Origin: Synechococcus sp. RedBA-s
GTDB lineage: Bacteria; Cyanobacteriota; Cyanobacteriia; PCC-6307; Cyanobiaceae
NCBI RefSeq assembly: GCF_024345495.1
Contig: NZ_JAGQBF010000024.1
Location: 1 to 48,892 of the forward strand
DNA: 48,892 nt
Direction: 5' to 3'
A program made the position numbers and the translations under genes. Below the pieces are notes generated by a model. That model saw only the letters and a program-made list of their open reading frames with translations, was not told the origin of the DNA and did no database searches. Below, in pieces: positions 32,892-43,600 of the stretch (positions within the stretch are counted from its first letter, which is position 1; the number at the start of each line of letters is the position of its first letter).

Positions 32892-35060
32892 ATGCCCAGC
32901 ACCAATCGCCTTGCCGCCATTCAGCGCACCCAGGAGCGCCCAGCGACGGTCACGGCCCCCATCGCCTCCCTTGATGAGATCTGGGCCGCTGACGTCTTCA
33001 ACCTCTCGAAGATGAAGTCATCCTTGCCCAAGGAGATCTTCAAGTCGGTTCAGAAGACGATCAAGGAGGGAGGCAAGCTCGATGTCTCCGTCGCCAACGT
33101 GGTGGCCCAGGCGATGAAGGACTGGGCCGTGAGCCGCGGCGCCCTCTACTACGCCCACGTCTTCTACCCGCTCACCAATTCCACCGCCGAGAAGCACGAC
33201 GGTTTCATTTCCACCCAGAGCGACGGCTCCGCCATCTGTGAATTCACCGGCAAGGTGCTGGTGCAGGGGGAACCGGACGGCTCCTCCTTCCCCAACGGCG
33301 GCATTCGCTCCACGTTCGAGGCGCGTGGCTATACCGCCTGGGACATCACCAGCCCGGCCTTCCTGATGTCGACGCCCAATGGCGTCACCCTCTGCATTCC
33401 CACCGTCTTCGTGTCGTGGACAGGAGAGGCCCTCGATAAGAAAACGCCGCTGCTGCGCTCCAACGCGGCCATGAACAAGCAGGCCCAGCGTCTGCTGAAG
33501 CTGCTGGGCAACACCGACGTGGCCCCGGTGAACTCCAGCTGTGGCGCTGAGCAGGAGTACTTCCTGGTGGACAGCGCGTTCGTGAGCCTCCGCCCCGACC
33601 TGCTGCTCACTGGCCGCACCCTCTTTGGCAGCCCATCCCCCAAGGGTCAGCAATTTGATGACCACTACTTCGGTGCGATCCCCCAGAGGGTTCAGATCTT
33701 CATGCAGGACGTGGAGTACCAGATGTACCGGTTGGGCATCCCCGCCAAGACTCGTCACAACGAAGTGGCGCCCGGCCAGTTCGAGCTGGCCCCCTTCTTC
33801 GAGGCGGCCAACGTGGCCACCGACCACCAGCAGCTGACCATGACGTTGCTGAAGAACACGGCGCGCAAGCACGGCATGAACTGCCTGCTGCACGAGAAGC
33901 CCTTCGAGGGCATCAACGGCTCCGGCAAGCACGTGAACTGGTCGGTGGGTAACGCCACCCAGGGCAACCTGCTCGATCCCGGCAGCAGCCCGGAGGAGAA
34001 CATGCAGTTCCTGCTGTTCTGCGGAGCGGTGATCCGTGGCGTCCATCTCTACGGGCCGCTGCTGCGTGCCGTGGTGGCCACGGCCGGCAACGATCACCGC
34101 CTCGGTGCCAACGAAGCTCCTCCGGCGATCATCTCCGTGTACCTCGGCAGCCAACTGGAGGAGGTCTTCACGATGATCAAGAACGGCAACCTCGGCAGCA
34201 CCGATCACGGTGGCCTGATGCAGCTGGGCGTCGACACCTTGCCGGAGTTTCCCAAGGATCCCGGCGATCGCAACCGCACCTCCCCCTTCGCCTTCACCGG
34301 CAACCGTTTCGAGTTCAGGGCTGTGGGCTCGAACCAGTCAGTGGCGGGCCCGCTGGTGGCGATGAACACGATGATGGCTGACTCCCTCAAGTTCATCTGC
34401 GATGAGATGGAGTCGAAGATGGCTGCCGGAGCCAGCCTTGAGGACGCCGCCGCAGCTGTCCTCAAGGCCATCATGGAACAGCACGGCAACGTCGTCTTCG
34501 GCGGTGACGGCTACTCCAGCGAGTGGCACCAGATGGCCGTCAACGAGCGGGGGCTGGAGAACCTGCCCACCACAGCCGACGCCCTGCTCGTGCTTGAGCG
34601 CGACAACGTCAAGGACCTGTTCGCGCGCACGGGGGTGCTCACCCCGGTGGAACTGCAGAGCCGCTTCGAGGTCTACGCCGAGCAGTACGTGCTGGCGGTG
34701 GAAGTGGAGGCCAAGCTGGCCCTGCAGATCGCCCGCATCCAGGTCTATCCCGCTGTGATGGAGTATCTCGGCAACCTGGCCAATTCCCTGCGTTACCAGG
34801 AGGATCTGGGCCTTCCCCCCGATCGGGCCATGGCCGGCCGCATCGCCAGCCTCAACCAGGAGCTCCTGGCCAACTGCACAGCGCTGGAATCAGCCCTGCC
34901 GAATCCTCCCCACGACCCTGTCGCGCACATGCGTCACTGCGCCGACACGCTGCTGCCGCTGATGCACAAGATCCGCGAGGCCGTCGACGGGCTCGAAACC
35001 CTGGTCGACGACAACACCTGGCCGCTGCCCACCTACCAGGAGATGCTGTTCATCCGCTGA
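32892..35060 (+). CDS. glnN: Type III glutamine synthetase
   Basis: Catalyses ATP-dependent ammonia assimilation into glutamine. The product has 722 residues from ATG 32892, the long GSIII length, unlike the 470-residue GSI. GSIII-specific blocks: [44 protein letters not shown]-like [34 protein letters not shown], and [20 protein letters not shown] with RLGANEAP catalytic loop. The later [20 protein letters not shown]-like [19 protein letters not shown] supplies metal and substrate residues. The frame upstream of 32892 is open without support. GSIII is expressed in nitrogen-starved cyanobacteria, usually under NtcA. The gene is convergent with recD. Confidence 0.96.
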   Translation: MPSTNRLAAIQRTQERPATVTAPIASLDEIWAADVFNLSKMKSSLPKEIFKSVQKTIKEGGKLDVSVANVVAQAMKDWAVSRGALYYAHVFYPLTNSTAEKHDGFISTQSDGSAICEFTGKVLVQGEPDGSSFPNGGIRSTFEARGYTAWDITSPAFLMSTPNGVTLCIPTVFVSWTGEALDKKTPLLRSNAAMNKQAQRLLKLLGNTDVAPVNSSCGAEQEYFLVDSAFVSLRPDLLLTGRTLFGSPSPKGQQFDDHYFGAIPQRVQIFMQDVEYQMYRLGIPAKTRHNEVAPGQFELAPFFEAANVATDHQQLTMTLLKNTARKHGMNCLLHEKPFEGINGSGKHVNWSVGNATQGNLLDPGSSPEENMQFLLFCGAVIRGVHLYGPLLRAVVATAGNDHRLGANEAPPAIISVYLGSQLEEVFTMIKNGNLGSTDHGGLMQLGVDTLPEFPKDPGDRNRTSPFAFTGNRFEFRAVGSNQSVAGPLVAMNTMMADSLKFICDEMESKMAAGASLEDAAAAVLKAIMEQHGNVVFGGDGYSSEWHQMAVNERGLENLPTTADALLVLERDNVKDLFARTGVLTPVELQSRFEVYAEQYVLAVEVEAKLALQIARIQVYPAVMEYLGNLANSLRYQEDLGLPPDRAMAGRIASLNQELLANCTALESALPNPPHDPVAHMRHCADTLLPLMHKIREAVDGLETLVDDNTWPLPTYQEMLFIR

Positions 35061-35074
35061 ACCTGAGGGGGTCT

Positions 35075-35101
35075 GGCTGCCCTTTGTTCAATCGGGCAGC
35101 C
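35075..35101. terminator. Shared hairpin at the glnN / recD convergence
   Basis: GGCTGCCC at 35075-35082 and GGGCAGCC at 35094-35101 form a perfect 8-bp stem around an 11-base loop. The right arm lies within the last codons of recD. There is no clear T tract, but the hairpin sits exactly between two convergent genes and could stop transcription in both directions. Confidence 0.55.
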
Positions 35102-36791
35102 AACCCTGGCCTTCGGGGGTGATCAGCACCCCCTGCCGCCGTGCTCTGGTCAGGGCTGTGTAGAGGAGGCGCCGGTCCCAGCGGCCCTCCGCCTCCGGCA
35201 TCAGCACCAGCACCTGCTGGTACTGGCTGCCCTGCGATTTATGGATCGTGATCGCGAAAGCCGCTTCGGCGGCGGCCATGCGGCTGGGGTGCACCAGCCT
35301 TGTTTCCTCCCCGGCGACGCCGAGGTCCTGGCTTCCCCAGAACAGCAGCCTGCGCTGGCCGTCGCTGTCCACCACCACACCCACATCGCCATTGGCGAGC
35401 CCCTGCTCCGGCAGGTTGCGCTGGCACAGCACCGGAGTGCCGGGTGGCCAGAACGCCGGTCCCCGGCCCCAGTCGTCGCCCAGCAGCCGTTGGTTCAGCG
35501 CCTGCACCCCCCAGCTCCCGCGTCGGGTGGGGGCCAGCACCACGCAGTGCTCCAGCTCCTCCAGCAGCTCCCGGCTGAAGCGCTCAGGATCCACGCTCCA
35601 GCTGGCGGCCAGCTGGGCCAGCCGTGTCTGATGGGCCCTGAGTCGCTCCAGCAACTCGGCGGGCAGTCGGCCCACTGGAGATCGCCACCAGCTGAGGTTG
35701 TCTGTGCTGCTCAGCTCGCTCAGGTGGTCCAGAAATCCAGGGGTGTCACCCCGCCGCAGGTGGCCCGCCGCCAGGGCCAGCGCCCCGTCATTGCGGTAGG
35801 TGGTGATCAGCTCGATCGCCGCATCCCCCAGCTCCTGGAGCCGGGCTGGGGCCTGCAGCTCCTGCAGCACCGCTCCGGGTCCCACCGGGGCCAGTTGGTC
35901 GGGATCTCCCACCAGCACCAGCTGGGCATCGGTCGGCATGGCCTCCAGCAGGGCCGCCATCAGCGGCAGATCCAGCATCGACACCTCATCCACCACCAGC
36001 AGATCCAGGGCCAGGGGCCGCTGCCGGTGGCGTCCGAAGCCGTCGCCTCGGCTCTCCAGCAGCCGGTGCAGGGTGGTGCAGGGACTGGCCGCCAGCTGCG
36101 CGGCCAGCGGCGGAGGGAGGGTGGAGCCCCCGGCGGCGATGGCCTGGCGCAGGCGGGCGGCGGCCTTGCCGGTGGGTGCAGCCAGGTGCAGCTTCCAGCC
36201 GGGACGTTCCTCCAGCACCGCCGCCAGCATCTGCACGATCGTGCTGGTCTTGCCGGTGCCGGGTCCGCCCCCGAGCAGCACCAGGCCCTGGCTGAGCAGG
36301 GCCACCACCGCCGCCTGCTGGCGGGAATCCAGCCCGCCCCGCTTCTGGGCCCGCTCGGCGGCGGCCTTCCGGCGGGCGCCAGTCAGGGGAGGCTGCACGC
36401 TGGCCCTGGCCCGCCGCTGCAGTTCGGCCATCGTGCCCTCCAGCTGCAGCAGCCAGCGGCGCCAGCCCAGACCCCGCTCGCTCAGCATCACTGGGGGCGG
36501 GGCATCGCCGCTGGGCGCCGGGGGCGCAGCAGGTGCTGCCGGCTGCTGCGCCCCCAGAGCCCAGCCGCAGCGCACCAAGGCCTGGCGGTGGCCCTCAGGC
36601 CAGTGCTCAACGCTGATGATCCCCTCGGGGGCAGGCCCCTCCAGGGGCAGATGCAACTCACCGCGCACCAGGGCCGCACTCAGGGCGCCGATCAGCTCGC
36701 AGAGCAACGGATCGCTCCCGATCCCGTAGAGCCTGGGCAGGGCTTCGGCCAGGGCGGGGCCCAGGGGAGTGAGGGGCGGCTGTGGGCTCAT
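35088..36791 (-). CDS. recD: RecBCD exonuclease V, RecD (alpha) subunit
   Basis: The product has 567 residues, full length for RecD. The 5'-3' helicase core has Walker A GGGPGTGKTSTIVQMLAAVL, then AAPTGKAAARL, Walker B LLVVDEVSMLDLPLMAALLE, motif III VLVGDPDQLAPVGPGAVLQE, motif V AFAITIHKSQGSQYQQVLVL and motif VI LYTALTRARRQGVLI. The N-terminal part is RecD-like. It overlaps the recB stop by 4 bp (36788-36791) and is the last gene of the recC-recB-recD unit. It moves on the 5'-ended strand in the complex. Confidence 0.94.
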   Translation of the reverse strand: MSPQPPLTPLGPALAEALPRLYGIGSDPLLCELIGALSAALVRGELHLPLEGPAPEGIISVEHWPEGHRQALVRCGWALGAQQPAAPAAPPAPSGDAPPPVMLSERGLGWRRWLLQLEGTMAELQRRARASVQPPLTGARRKAAAERAQKRGGLDSRQQAAVVALLSQGLVLLGGGPGTGKTSTIVQMLAAVLEERPGWKLHLAAPTGKAAARLRQAIAAGGSTLPPPLAAQLAASPCTTLHRLLESRGDGFGRHRQRPLALDLLVVDEVSMLDLPLMAALLEAMPTDAQLVLVGDPDQLAPVGPGAVLQELQAPARLQELGDAAIELITTYRNDGALALAAGHLRRGDTPGFLDHLSELSSTDNLSWWRSPVGRLPAELLERLRAHQTRLAQLAASWSVDPERFSRELLEELEHCVVLAPTRRGSWGVQALNQRLLGDDWGRGPAFWPPGTPVLCQRNLPEQGLANGDVGVVVDSDGQRRLLFWGSQDLGVAGEETRLVHPSRMAAAEAAFAITIHKSQGSQYQQVLVLMPEAEGRWDRRLLYTALTRARRQGVLITPEGQGWLPD

Positions 36792-39700
36792 TGCTGGCCC
36801 TCCCGCAGCAGCGCATCGAGGGCCTTAAGCCGCTCCAGCGGGGCTGGCTCCACGAACATGCCGGGCACCGAAAGCTCCGCCATCGTCAGGCCGGCTGGTG
36901 GGCGGATCGCTCCGGGGACGCCCCGCAGAAACAGATAGATGTAGCCGCCGAGATCGCGCTCAGGGCGGTAGCCCGGCAGGCGCCAGCCCAGGTAGCGGTG
37001 CAGGGCCACCAGATAGAGGTGGGCCTGGAGCGGGTAGTGGTGGCTTTCCATCACAGCGGCCATCTGGGCGCGCCCGTAGTCGAGGGGCCCGCAGGCGATC
37101 GGCTGGCCCAGGGGATCGCGCTGGCCCAGCCAGTTGCTCTTCCAGTCGGCCACCCACCAGCGCTCGTGCCCGTCAGGCCCCGGCGCCGTGAACACCAGAT
37201 CGATCGAGCCGGTGAGGAAGCCGCGGCTAGCCACGGACAGCTCCGCCAGCCGCTGGGCGTAGTCCTCTCCGAAGCTGCCCTCGAGGTGGCCGCTGAACAC
37301 CGCAGCCAACCCCTGGGCCCGCACCAGGGCGTGCTGCGCTGAGGCCTCTGCGCCCAGGGCCAGGGGCAGATCGAAGGGCATCTCGCGCAGCTGCCGCCGC
37401 GGATCCAGCTGGGCCAGCCCCAGCGCCCCAAGGGCCCCGCCCATCGGCGTGTGCCGCAGCTGCTCCAGGAACTCCAGGGTGGCCGGGGCGTGCTCCAGGT
37501 CGAGTCCAGCGCGCTCCAGCTCCCGCTCCACCAGCTCTCGGTGCAGCGGGTCGTGACCGCCCATGCGGTGATCCACCCGCTCCAGGATGCGGTGCAGGGC
37601 ATCTCCGGCGGCGGCGCCGCGGGGAAACAGCGCCAGGGGGCCGCTGCGCGGGGCCGTGGCATCCGGCAGCCACTCCGCTCCGGCGGGGCCGCTGAGCTGA
37701 GGGCCTGGGCTGATTGGGTTCTCCCCATCGCTGGCAGTGCGATCAAGGCCATCGGTTTCACGGCCCTCCTCGATCGTCTCTGGCGCCAGGGGGGCAGCGT
37801 GGGCCCCCTGGGTCCAGCTGGAGTAGCTGCTACGCCCCCAGCCCGAGAACAGTGACCAGCGGGGCACCGGCCCGGTGCCCAGGTCTCCGGCCGCCGCCGG
37901 CGCCTGCCAGCGCCGCGCGGCCGGCTGCTCGGGATCACCCCTGATCAGGGTGACCGGCAGGGAGCGCCGCTGGATCTCTGCGTCCAGATGCTCCAGCCAG
38001 TCGCGATCGGAGCGATCGCTGCAGGTCTCGTCGCCGGCATCGAGCGCAGCCAGGGGCTCGTCGCTGAACAGCCAGGGGAGCAGGGGATTGCTGGCCTGGC
38101 CCCGGGCTGGGGCGAAACCGAGCACCAGCAGCTCCCTGGCCCGGGTGAGGGCCACGTAGGCCAGCCGTTCCCGCTCCGCCGCCAGGGCGGCCTGCTCCTG
38201 CTCCGCCGCCTCCTGAGCCAGACCCCAGCGCGGATCGAGATGCACATCCAGCTGGGGCCCGCTGGCGTTGGTCGGGCTCCAGCGGCGCCCGAGGCTCCTG
38301 CCCCTCCGGCGGGTGGGGCTGCCCACCCCCTGCCAGAAGTAGGGGCAGATCACCACGGGGAATTCCAGGCCCTTGCTGCGGTGCACCGTCACCACTCCCA
38401 CCGCTGAGCTGACCGCATCGCTGTGGGGCTGTTGATGGTCCGGCACGGTTTCAGGTGGATGCAGCCGCCGTCGCCGCAACCAGTCGGCGGCGGAGGCCGC
38501 CCCGAGCCGCTGTTGATGCAGCCGCTCCTGCACCAGCTCGGCGCACTGCTGCAGATCGGCCAGCCAGCGGCCGTGCAGGGAGAGCCGAGCGAGCTCCTCA
38601 CTGCGCAGCAGCCGCCCCAGGGTGGCCAGCAGACCATCGTTGGGGAGCCGCTCCGCCAGGCGGGCCAACTGGCCGGAGAGCCGATCCCAGTCGTGGCTGT
38701 CGGCGGCCGCCAACCGCTGTGGGCTCCAGCCCAGCAGGGGGGAGGCGGCCAGCAGCCGCAGGCGGTCGCCGCTGCCGGGCTCCGCCAGGGCATCGAGCAA
38801 GCGCTGCAGCAGGGCTGCTCCTTCGCCGGCGAACACATCCCCCTGGCTGAGCAGGCGGCTGGGGATTCCCCGGCGCTCCAGGGCCCCGCGCAGATCTTCG
38901 GCCTGCTGGTGTCGGTCCACCAGCAGGCAGAGGTCGGAGGGTCGTAGCGGCCGGCTCGTCTCCCCAGCGCCCATCCGCCATCCCCGCAGCAGCAGATCCA
39001 GCACCAGGGTCGCCACCCGATCCCCCACACGACCCTCCAGCTCGCTGCGGCTGGGGAGTTCATCAACGGCTCCGCTCTCATCCCCCAGCCAGAGCAGTTG
39101 CAGGGGGTGCTGATCCGCCGGCAGCAGCAGGGGCTCGCCCCCATCCGCTCGGGCGGGCCGCAGGGGGGGCACCGGCAGCTGCGAGCGCGGCAGGCCCGGG
39201 GCCATCAGCTGGTTGAGGGCCTCCAGCAGCGCCGGCGAGGAGCGGAAGTTGCGTGCCAGCCGGTGGTTGGCGCTGGCGGCCCGGCTGGCGGCCCTATAGG
39301 TGTCGAGATCGCCGCCGCGGAAGCGGTAGATCGCCTGCTTGGGATCACCCACCAGCACCAGCAGCTGGCGCGGCTGGGCTCCAGGCGGCGCGAAGGCCCG
39401 CTGCAGGATGCGCCACTGCAGGGGATCGGTGTCCTGGAACTCATCGATCAGCGCCGCCCGGTAGCGCTGAGAGAGGGCTTCGATCAGGGCAGGCCGCTGG
39501 CTGCCGTCGGCGCCGGGATCGAGGCCGCTGAGCAGGTCGCCGTAGCTCATGCGCCCCCCCCGCTGCCGCCGCCGTGCCAGCTCCAGGCGGGCCCAGTGGC
39601 AGAAATGGCTGAGCACCGCTTCGGCTGGACCGTCCACCAGTGCCGCAGCCGCCGCCAGCAGCTCGGGCTGGGGCAGCCGCGGCCGCGGGCCCTCCAGGGC

Positions 39701-40675
39701 GGCCAAGGCCTGGCTGATGGGCCCCGGGTGGAAGTAGTCGGGAATCCAGCTGGTCTTGTCGTTCAGCAGCTCGGCGTAGGAGCCTGGGCAGGGCTGCGCC
39801 TGCAGCCAGGCGCCCAGCAACTGGACGCGTTTGTGTCGGGGGTTGGCGCTGTACGGCGCCTTGCTCTTGAGGCCTGCCTGCCTGCGCTCCGCCGCTGCAG
39901 CGCAGATCGCCTGCTCCAGGGCTTCTCCCTGCTGCTCAAAGAGCGTCCCGAAACGATCCCAGTCGCAGGCCCACTGGGCCAGCCACTGGGGGGCGAGGGG
40001 ACGCTCGGGGTCCCAGCCCGGCGGCAGGTCCGGGCTGGCCAGGGTCGGATCCCCCTCCAGGGAGGCCAGCAGGCTTTGCAGTGCCTCGATCTGGACCCCC
40101 CGGCTGATCAGTCCGCGCAGGGCATGGGCCGGCAGGCGCAGCACCTGCTGCTGCCAGTAGTCGTGCACCACCTGCTCCTGCAGCAGCGCCCCGTCGTTCT
40201 CCAGCTCCACCTCCGGTGCCAGGCCGGCTTCCAGGGCCTGGCGCTGCAGGCTGCGGTGGCAGAACCCATGGATCGTGGTGATGTCGGCGGCATCGAGCTC
40301 CTCGAGGGCCAGCAGCAGCTGGGCGCGCAGCCGCTCGTGGTGCTCGGCGGGGAGGCTCCCCAGCCACTCCCTCAGCTCCTGATCCAGACCCTCCTGGCCC
40401 GCGGGATCAGGGTTCTGCAGCAGCAGCTGGGCCTGCTGCAGGCGCCGGCCGATCCGGTCCCGGAGCTCGGCGGCGGCGGTCTTGGTGAAGGTGACCACCA
40501 GCAGCGCCCGCAGCGACAGCTGCCGCTCGCCCACCAGCCGCAGCACCAGGTGGGCAAGGGTGAAGGTCTTGCCGGTGCCGGCACTGGCCTCAATCAGGTG
40601 CACCCCGGGGTCGAGGGACACGCCGTTGGCCGCTAGCTCCGCCGCCACCGGCCCCTGGGCACGGGCGCTGCTCAT
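36788..40675 (-). CDS. recB: RecBCD exonuclease V, RecB (beta) subunit
   Basis: The product has 1295 residues, similar to RecB elsewhere. UvrD-type SF1 helicase motifs: Walker A IEASAGTGKTFTLAHLVLRL (residues 28-47), Walker B LIDEFQDTDPLQWRILQRAF, VGDPKQAIYRFRGGDLDTYR, VTVHRSKGLEFPVVICPYFW and YVALTRARELLVLGF. The C-terminal nuclease domain has the metal ligands in LTGSIDLVFTAP and VADWKSNWLG, then QMAAVMESHHYPLQAHLYLV, the QxxxY motif. The enzyme degrades double-strand ends and loads RecA. It overlaps recC by 4 bp. No frameshift is seen. Confidence 0.95.
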   Translation of the reverse strand: MSSARAQGPVAAELAANGVSLDPGVHLIEASAGTGKTFTLAHLVLRLVGERQLSLRALLVVTFTKTAAAELRDRIGRRLQQAQLLLQNPDPAGQEGLDQELREWLGSLPAEHHERLRAQLLLALEELDAADITTIHGFCHRSLQRQALEAGLAPEVELENDGALLQEQVVHDYWQQQVLRLPAHALRGLISRGVQIEALQSLLASLEGDPTLASPDLPPGWDPERPLAPQWLAQWACDWDRFGTLFEQQGEALEQAICAAAAERRQAGLKSKAPYSANPRHKRVQLLGAWLQAQPCPGSYAELLNDKTSWIPDYFHPGPISQALAALEGPRPRLPQPELLAAAAALVDGPAEAVLSHFCHWARLELARRRQRGGRMSYGDLLSGLDPGADGSQRPALIEALSQRYRAALIDEFQDTDPLQWRILQRAFAPPGAQPRQLLVLVGDPKQAIYRFRGGDLDTYRAASRAASANHRLARNFRSSPALLEALNQLMAPGLPRSQLPVPPLRPARADGGEPLLLPADQHPLQLLWLGDESGAVDELPSRSELEGRVGDRVATLVLDLLLRGWRMGAGETSRPLRPSDLCLLVDRHQQAEDLRGALERRGIPSRLLSQGDVFAGEGAALLQRLLDALAEPGSGDRLRLLAASPLLGWSPQRLAAADSHDWDRLSGQLARLAERLPNDGLLATLGRLLRSEELARLSLHGRWLADLQQCAELVQERLHQQRLGAASAADWLRRRRLHPPETVPDHQQPHSDAVSSAVGVVTVHRSKGLEFPVVICPYFWQGVGSPTRRRGRSLGRRWSPTNASGPQLDVHLDPRWGLAQEAAEQEQAALAAERERLAYVALTRARELLVLGFAPARGQASNPLLPWLFSDEPLAALDAGDETCSDRSDRDWLEHLDAEIQRRSLPVTLIRGDPEQPAARRWQAPAAAGDLGTGPVPRWSLFSGWGRSSYSSWTQGAHAAPLAPETIEEGRETDGLDRTASDGENPISPGPQLSGPAGAEWLPDATAPRSGPLALFPRGAAAGDALHRILERVDHRMGGHDPLHRELVERELERAGLDLEHAPATLEFLEQLRHTPMGGALGALGLAQLDPRRQLREMPFDLPLALGAEASAQHALVRAQGLAAVFSGHLEGSFGEDYAQRLAELSVASRGFLTGSIDLVFTAPGPDGHERWWVADWKSNWLGQRDPLGQPIACGPLDYGRAQMAAVMESHHYPLQAHLYLVALHRYLGWRLPGYRPERDLGGYIYLFLRGVPGAIRPPAGLTMAELSVPGMFVEPAPLERLKALDALLREGQQ

Positions 40676-43600
40676 GGTTTCAGCTGCTGCTCCAGCAGCG
40701 GTTCATGCAGGGCCAGGGCCAGGGACACGAACGGGCCGAACTCGCCCTGGAGGATGGAGTCCGCCGGGCAGTCGCGGCCGAAGCAAAGGGCCATCGCCTG
40801 CTGCTGCCGTTCGCCCTCGCTCCAGGGGGGCGCCCCTTCCCAGCACTGCAGCGCCTTGGCGGAACCGCTGCCGGGGCGGCTGTGCTCGGCCTGGGCGTAG
40901 GCCCAGCCGGTTTCCGGGGGCACCGGCCAGCAGCACTGGTGGTGACTGTGGTGCCAGCTGAGCAGTTGCTGCAGCTGCTCGGCCGCGTCTTGCGCCTGCA
41001 GGGCCTGCAGGCGCTGCACCACCACGAAACGATCCTGCTCGCGGGCAATCAGCAGGGCCTGGCGCGGAGCCTGGTCGCTGGCGCAGGCCAGCAGCAGGCG
41101 CAGCCAGAGATCGAGCCGGTGGGGGGTGCGGGCCTGGGCGGTGTGCACCAGCACCAGCCGATCCTCGCGCCATTCGAGCTCCGCCTCCAGGGTCACGCCC
41201 AGCGGTTGGTTCGGCCGCTCCTGCAGGCCTGGCCACTGATGCCGCCGCCGTCTGGCTTCCCCCAGCTGCTCCAACAGCAGCTGCAACGACGACCAGCGCT
41301 GGCTGAGGGCATCGCCCTCTAGTTCCCCCGCCGTCAGGGGAGGGGCCAGGCCGCGGCCCCGCCACAGCCGCAGCCAGTCGGGCGGGGAGGGGTCATCGCT
41401 GCCGTTGGCGAGCTGATCGCGCAGCAGCCGCGAGCGGCGCAGCTCATCGAGGCTGAGGGCTTCGAGGTCCTCCACAGGCTCGGCCCATTCCCGCGGCCGC
41501 AGCCCCAGCTGCTGCAGCCAGCTCTCCTGGGGCGCCATCAGCCAGCGGCGCAGATCTTCAAAACCATCAACGCCTGGATCCGGCCGGGGCACGTTGCTGC
41601 CCTCGGGGGCGGCCGCCGGCTCGGGCGACTGGCGCCGGGCCAGGGGTTGCAGCGGCTGGGCGGCCATGGCCGGATCCTCGAGGAGCTGGCGGGCCTGGCG
41701 CAGGCGCTGGTCGCAGCTGGAGGGGGCCCTCAGACCCGTTGGCAGAAAATTGCGGCGATCGAGCGGGTTCACGGCGTGCTCCACCACCAGCCCCTCGAAG
41801 CCCTCGGCGCCCAGCTCGGCCCGTAGCTGGTCCAGCCATTGGCGCACCGGCGCCGGCGGTGGCAGGGGGTCCCCCCTGCGCTCATCGCGGCTGCTCCAGC
41901 TGATCAGCAGGTGATCGCGGGCCGAGAGCAGCGCCTCCAGCAGCACATAGCGGTCCTGGTCGGCGGGATCGGGGTCGCCCAGCAGGCGCTGGTGCTCCAT
42001 CGGATGGAAGCTGGGCCGCTGACGGCGACGCGGGAACACCTCCGCATCGAGGCCCATCAGCACGATCACTCGGTAAGGGATGGCCCGCATCGGCTCCAGG
42101 GCGCTGATTGTCAGGGCGCCGCTGCGGTGGCCGAAGCGGCCGCTGTCGGCGCTCAGCCGCTCCTGCAGTACCGCCGCCACCACCGTGGCCGGGATCGTCA
42201 GGTGGCAGCCGGCGGCGCCGGTGGTCCACTCGGCGATGGCCTGGTGGATCGTTGCCAGCTCCCAGGCCCTCTCGCCGCCGTCGCCGAAGAGCTCCTCCAG
42301 CAGCGCCCTGAGGCAGGGGCCCCACTCTTCGGCGCGGCGGCTGCGGCGCAGCTCGGTGATCGCCCGCCGCAGACGGCTGAGCAGCAGGATCCAGCGGCCC
42401 TGGCTTTCGGGCGTGCCGGCCAGGGGGTGGGGGGCGCAGTCGCCGATGGCCAGGCCGGGTTCATCCGGGAGCACCAGGCCCAGCAGCAGTCGATCGATCG
42501 CCCAACTCAGGCTGTGCTGCTCGGCGCCGTTCCGCTCACCACCACCACCCCGCTCACCGCCGTCCAGGCCCCAGCGGAAGCCACAGGCCTGCAGCGCCCG
42601 GGTGATGGCGGCGGCCTCCCGGGGCTCCAGCTGATGGTGCTCCCGCAGGGCGGCGCCCTCCAGCAGGCCCTCCAGGCCCGAGGCGGTCAGGCGCTCCCCC
42701 GTCAGCCGCAGCAGCTGCAGCAGCGATTGGGCGATGCCGGCGTCATCGAGCTGGCTGCGGTCGGTGAGCCGCCAGGGCAGCTCCACCCCCGTGGCCTCGC
42801 TGTCCGAGAAGACCGAGGCCAGCAGAGGCGCCAATTGATCCACCTGGGGAGTCATCACCAAGATGTGGCGCGGCTCGAGGCTGGGGTCAGCGGCCAGCAG
42901 TTGCAGCAGGCGATCACGCACGATCTGCACCTGCCGCAGCCCACCGGGACAGGGGTGGAACTCCAGGGAGTGGTCGTTGATGGAGCGTTGCAGGGGAGCG
43001 GCGGCCGAGGGCTGGGCCAGGTGCTCCTGGAGCTGCTCCAGCAGGCTGGGCTGGCGGCGGACGCCGGCCGCCGCCGTGGCCGGCAGCAGGAACAGATCCA
43101 GCTCCTTGGAACTGCCCAGCTGCGACTCGCCGGTGCCCTCCAGCAGCTGCTGAAATTCGCCCCCCAGGCGGCCGAAGCGGGCCTCCAGTCCTGGGGTCTG
43201 CAGCAACCAGTCGAGGCCGAAGGGCTGCTCCAGGGCCAGGGCATCCTGGAGCTCGCGGCGGCGCTCCACGCAGCGCTGCCAGAGGTCGGCGCAGGGGGTG
43301 AGCAGGTAGAGGTCGACGGGCAACACCAGGGCCAGGGCCTGCAGCAGCTGCACCTGCACCGGCGGAGCGCTGCTGAGGCCGAACAGGCGCAGGGGGGCGG
43401 GGATCCCCTCGGCGCTGAGCTGGCCCTGGCGCAGGCGCTCGATCAACTCCAGGGCCCTGAGCCCGAAGGGCTTCCGCCCCAGCCGCTCCCCCAGGCGCTG
43501 AACCAGCAAGGGCTGCCAGGCCAGCGACTCCGGCAGGGGATTGCCGCGGCTGTCGCCACAACCGCCCTGCCACCAGGCCTGGGCCATGGCGGGCCTGTAG

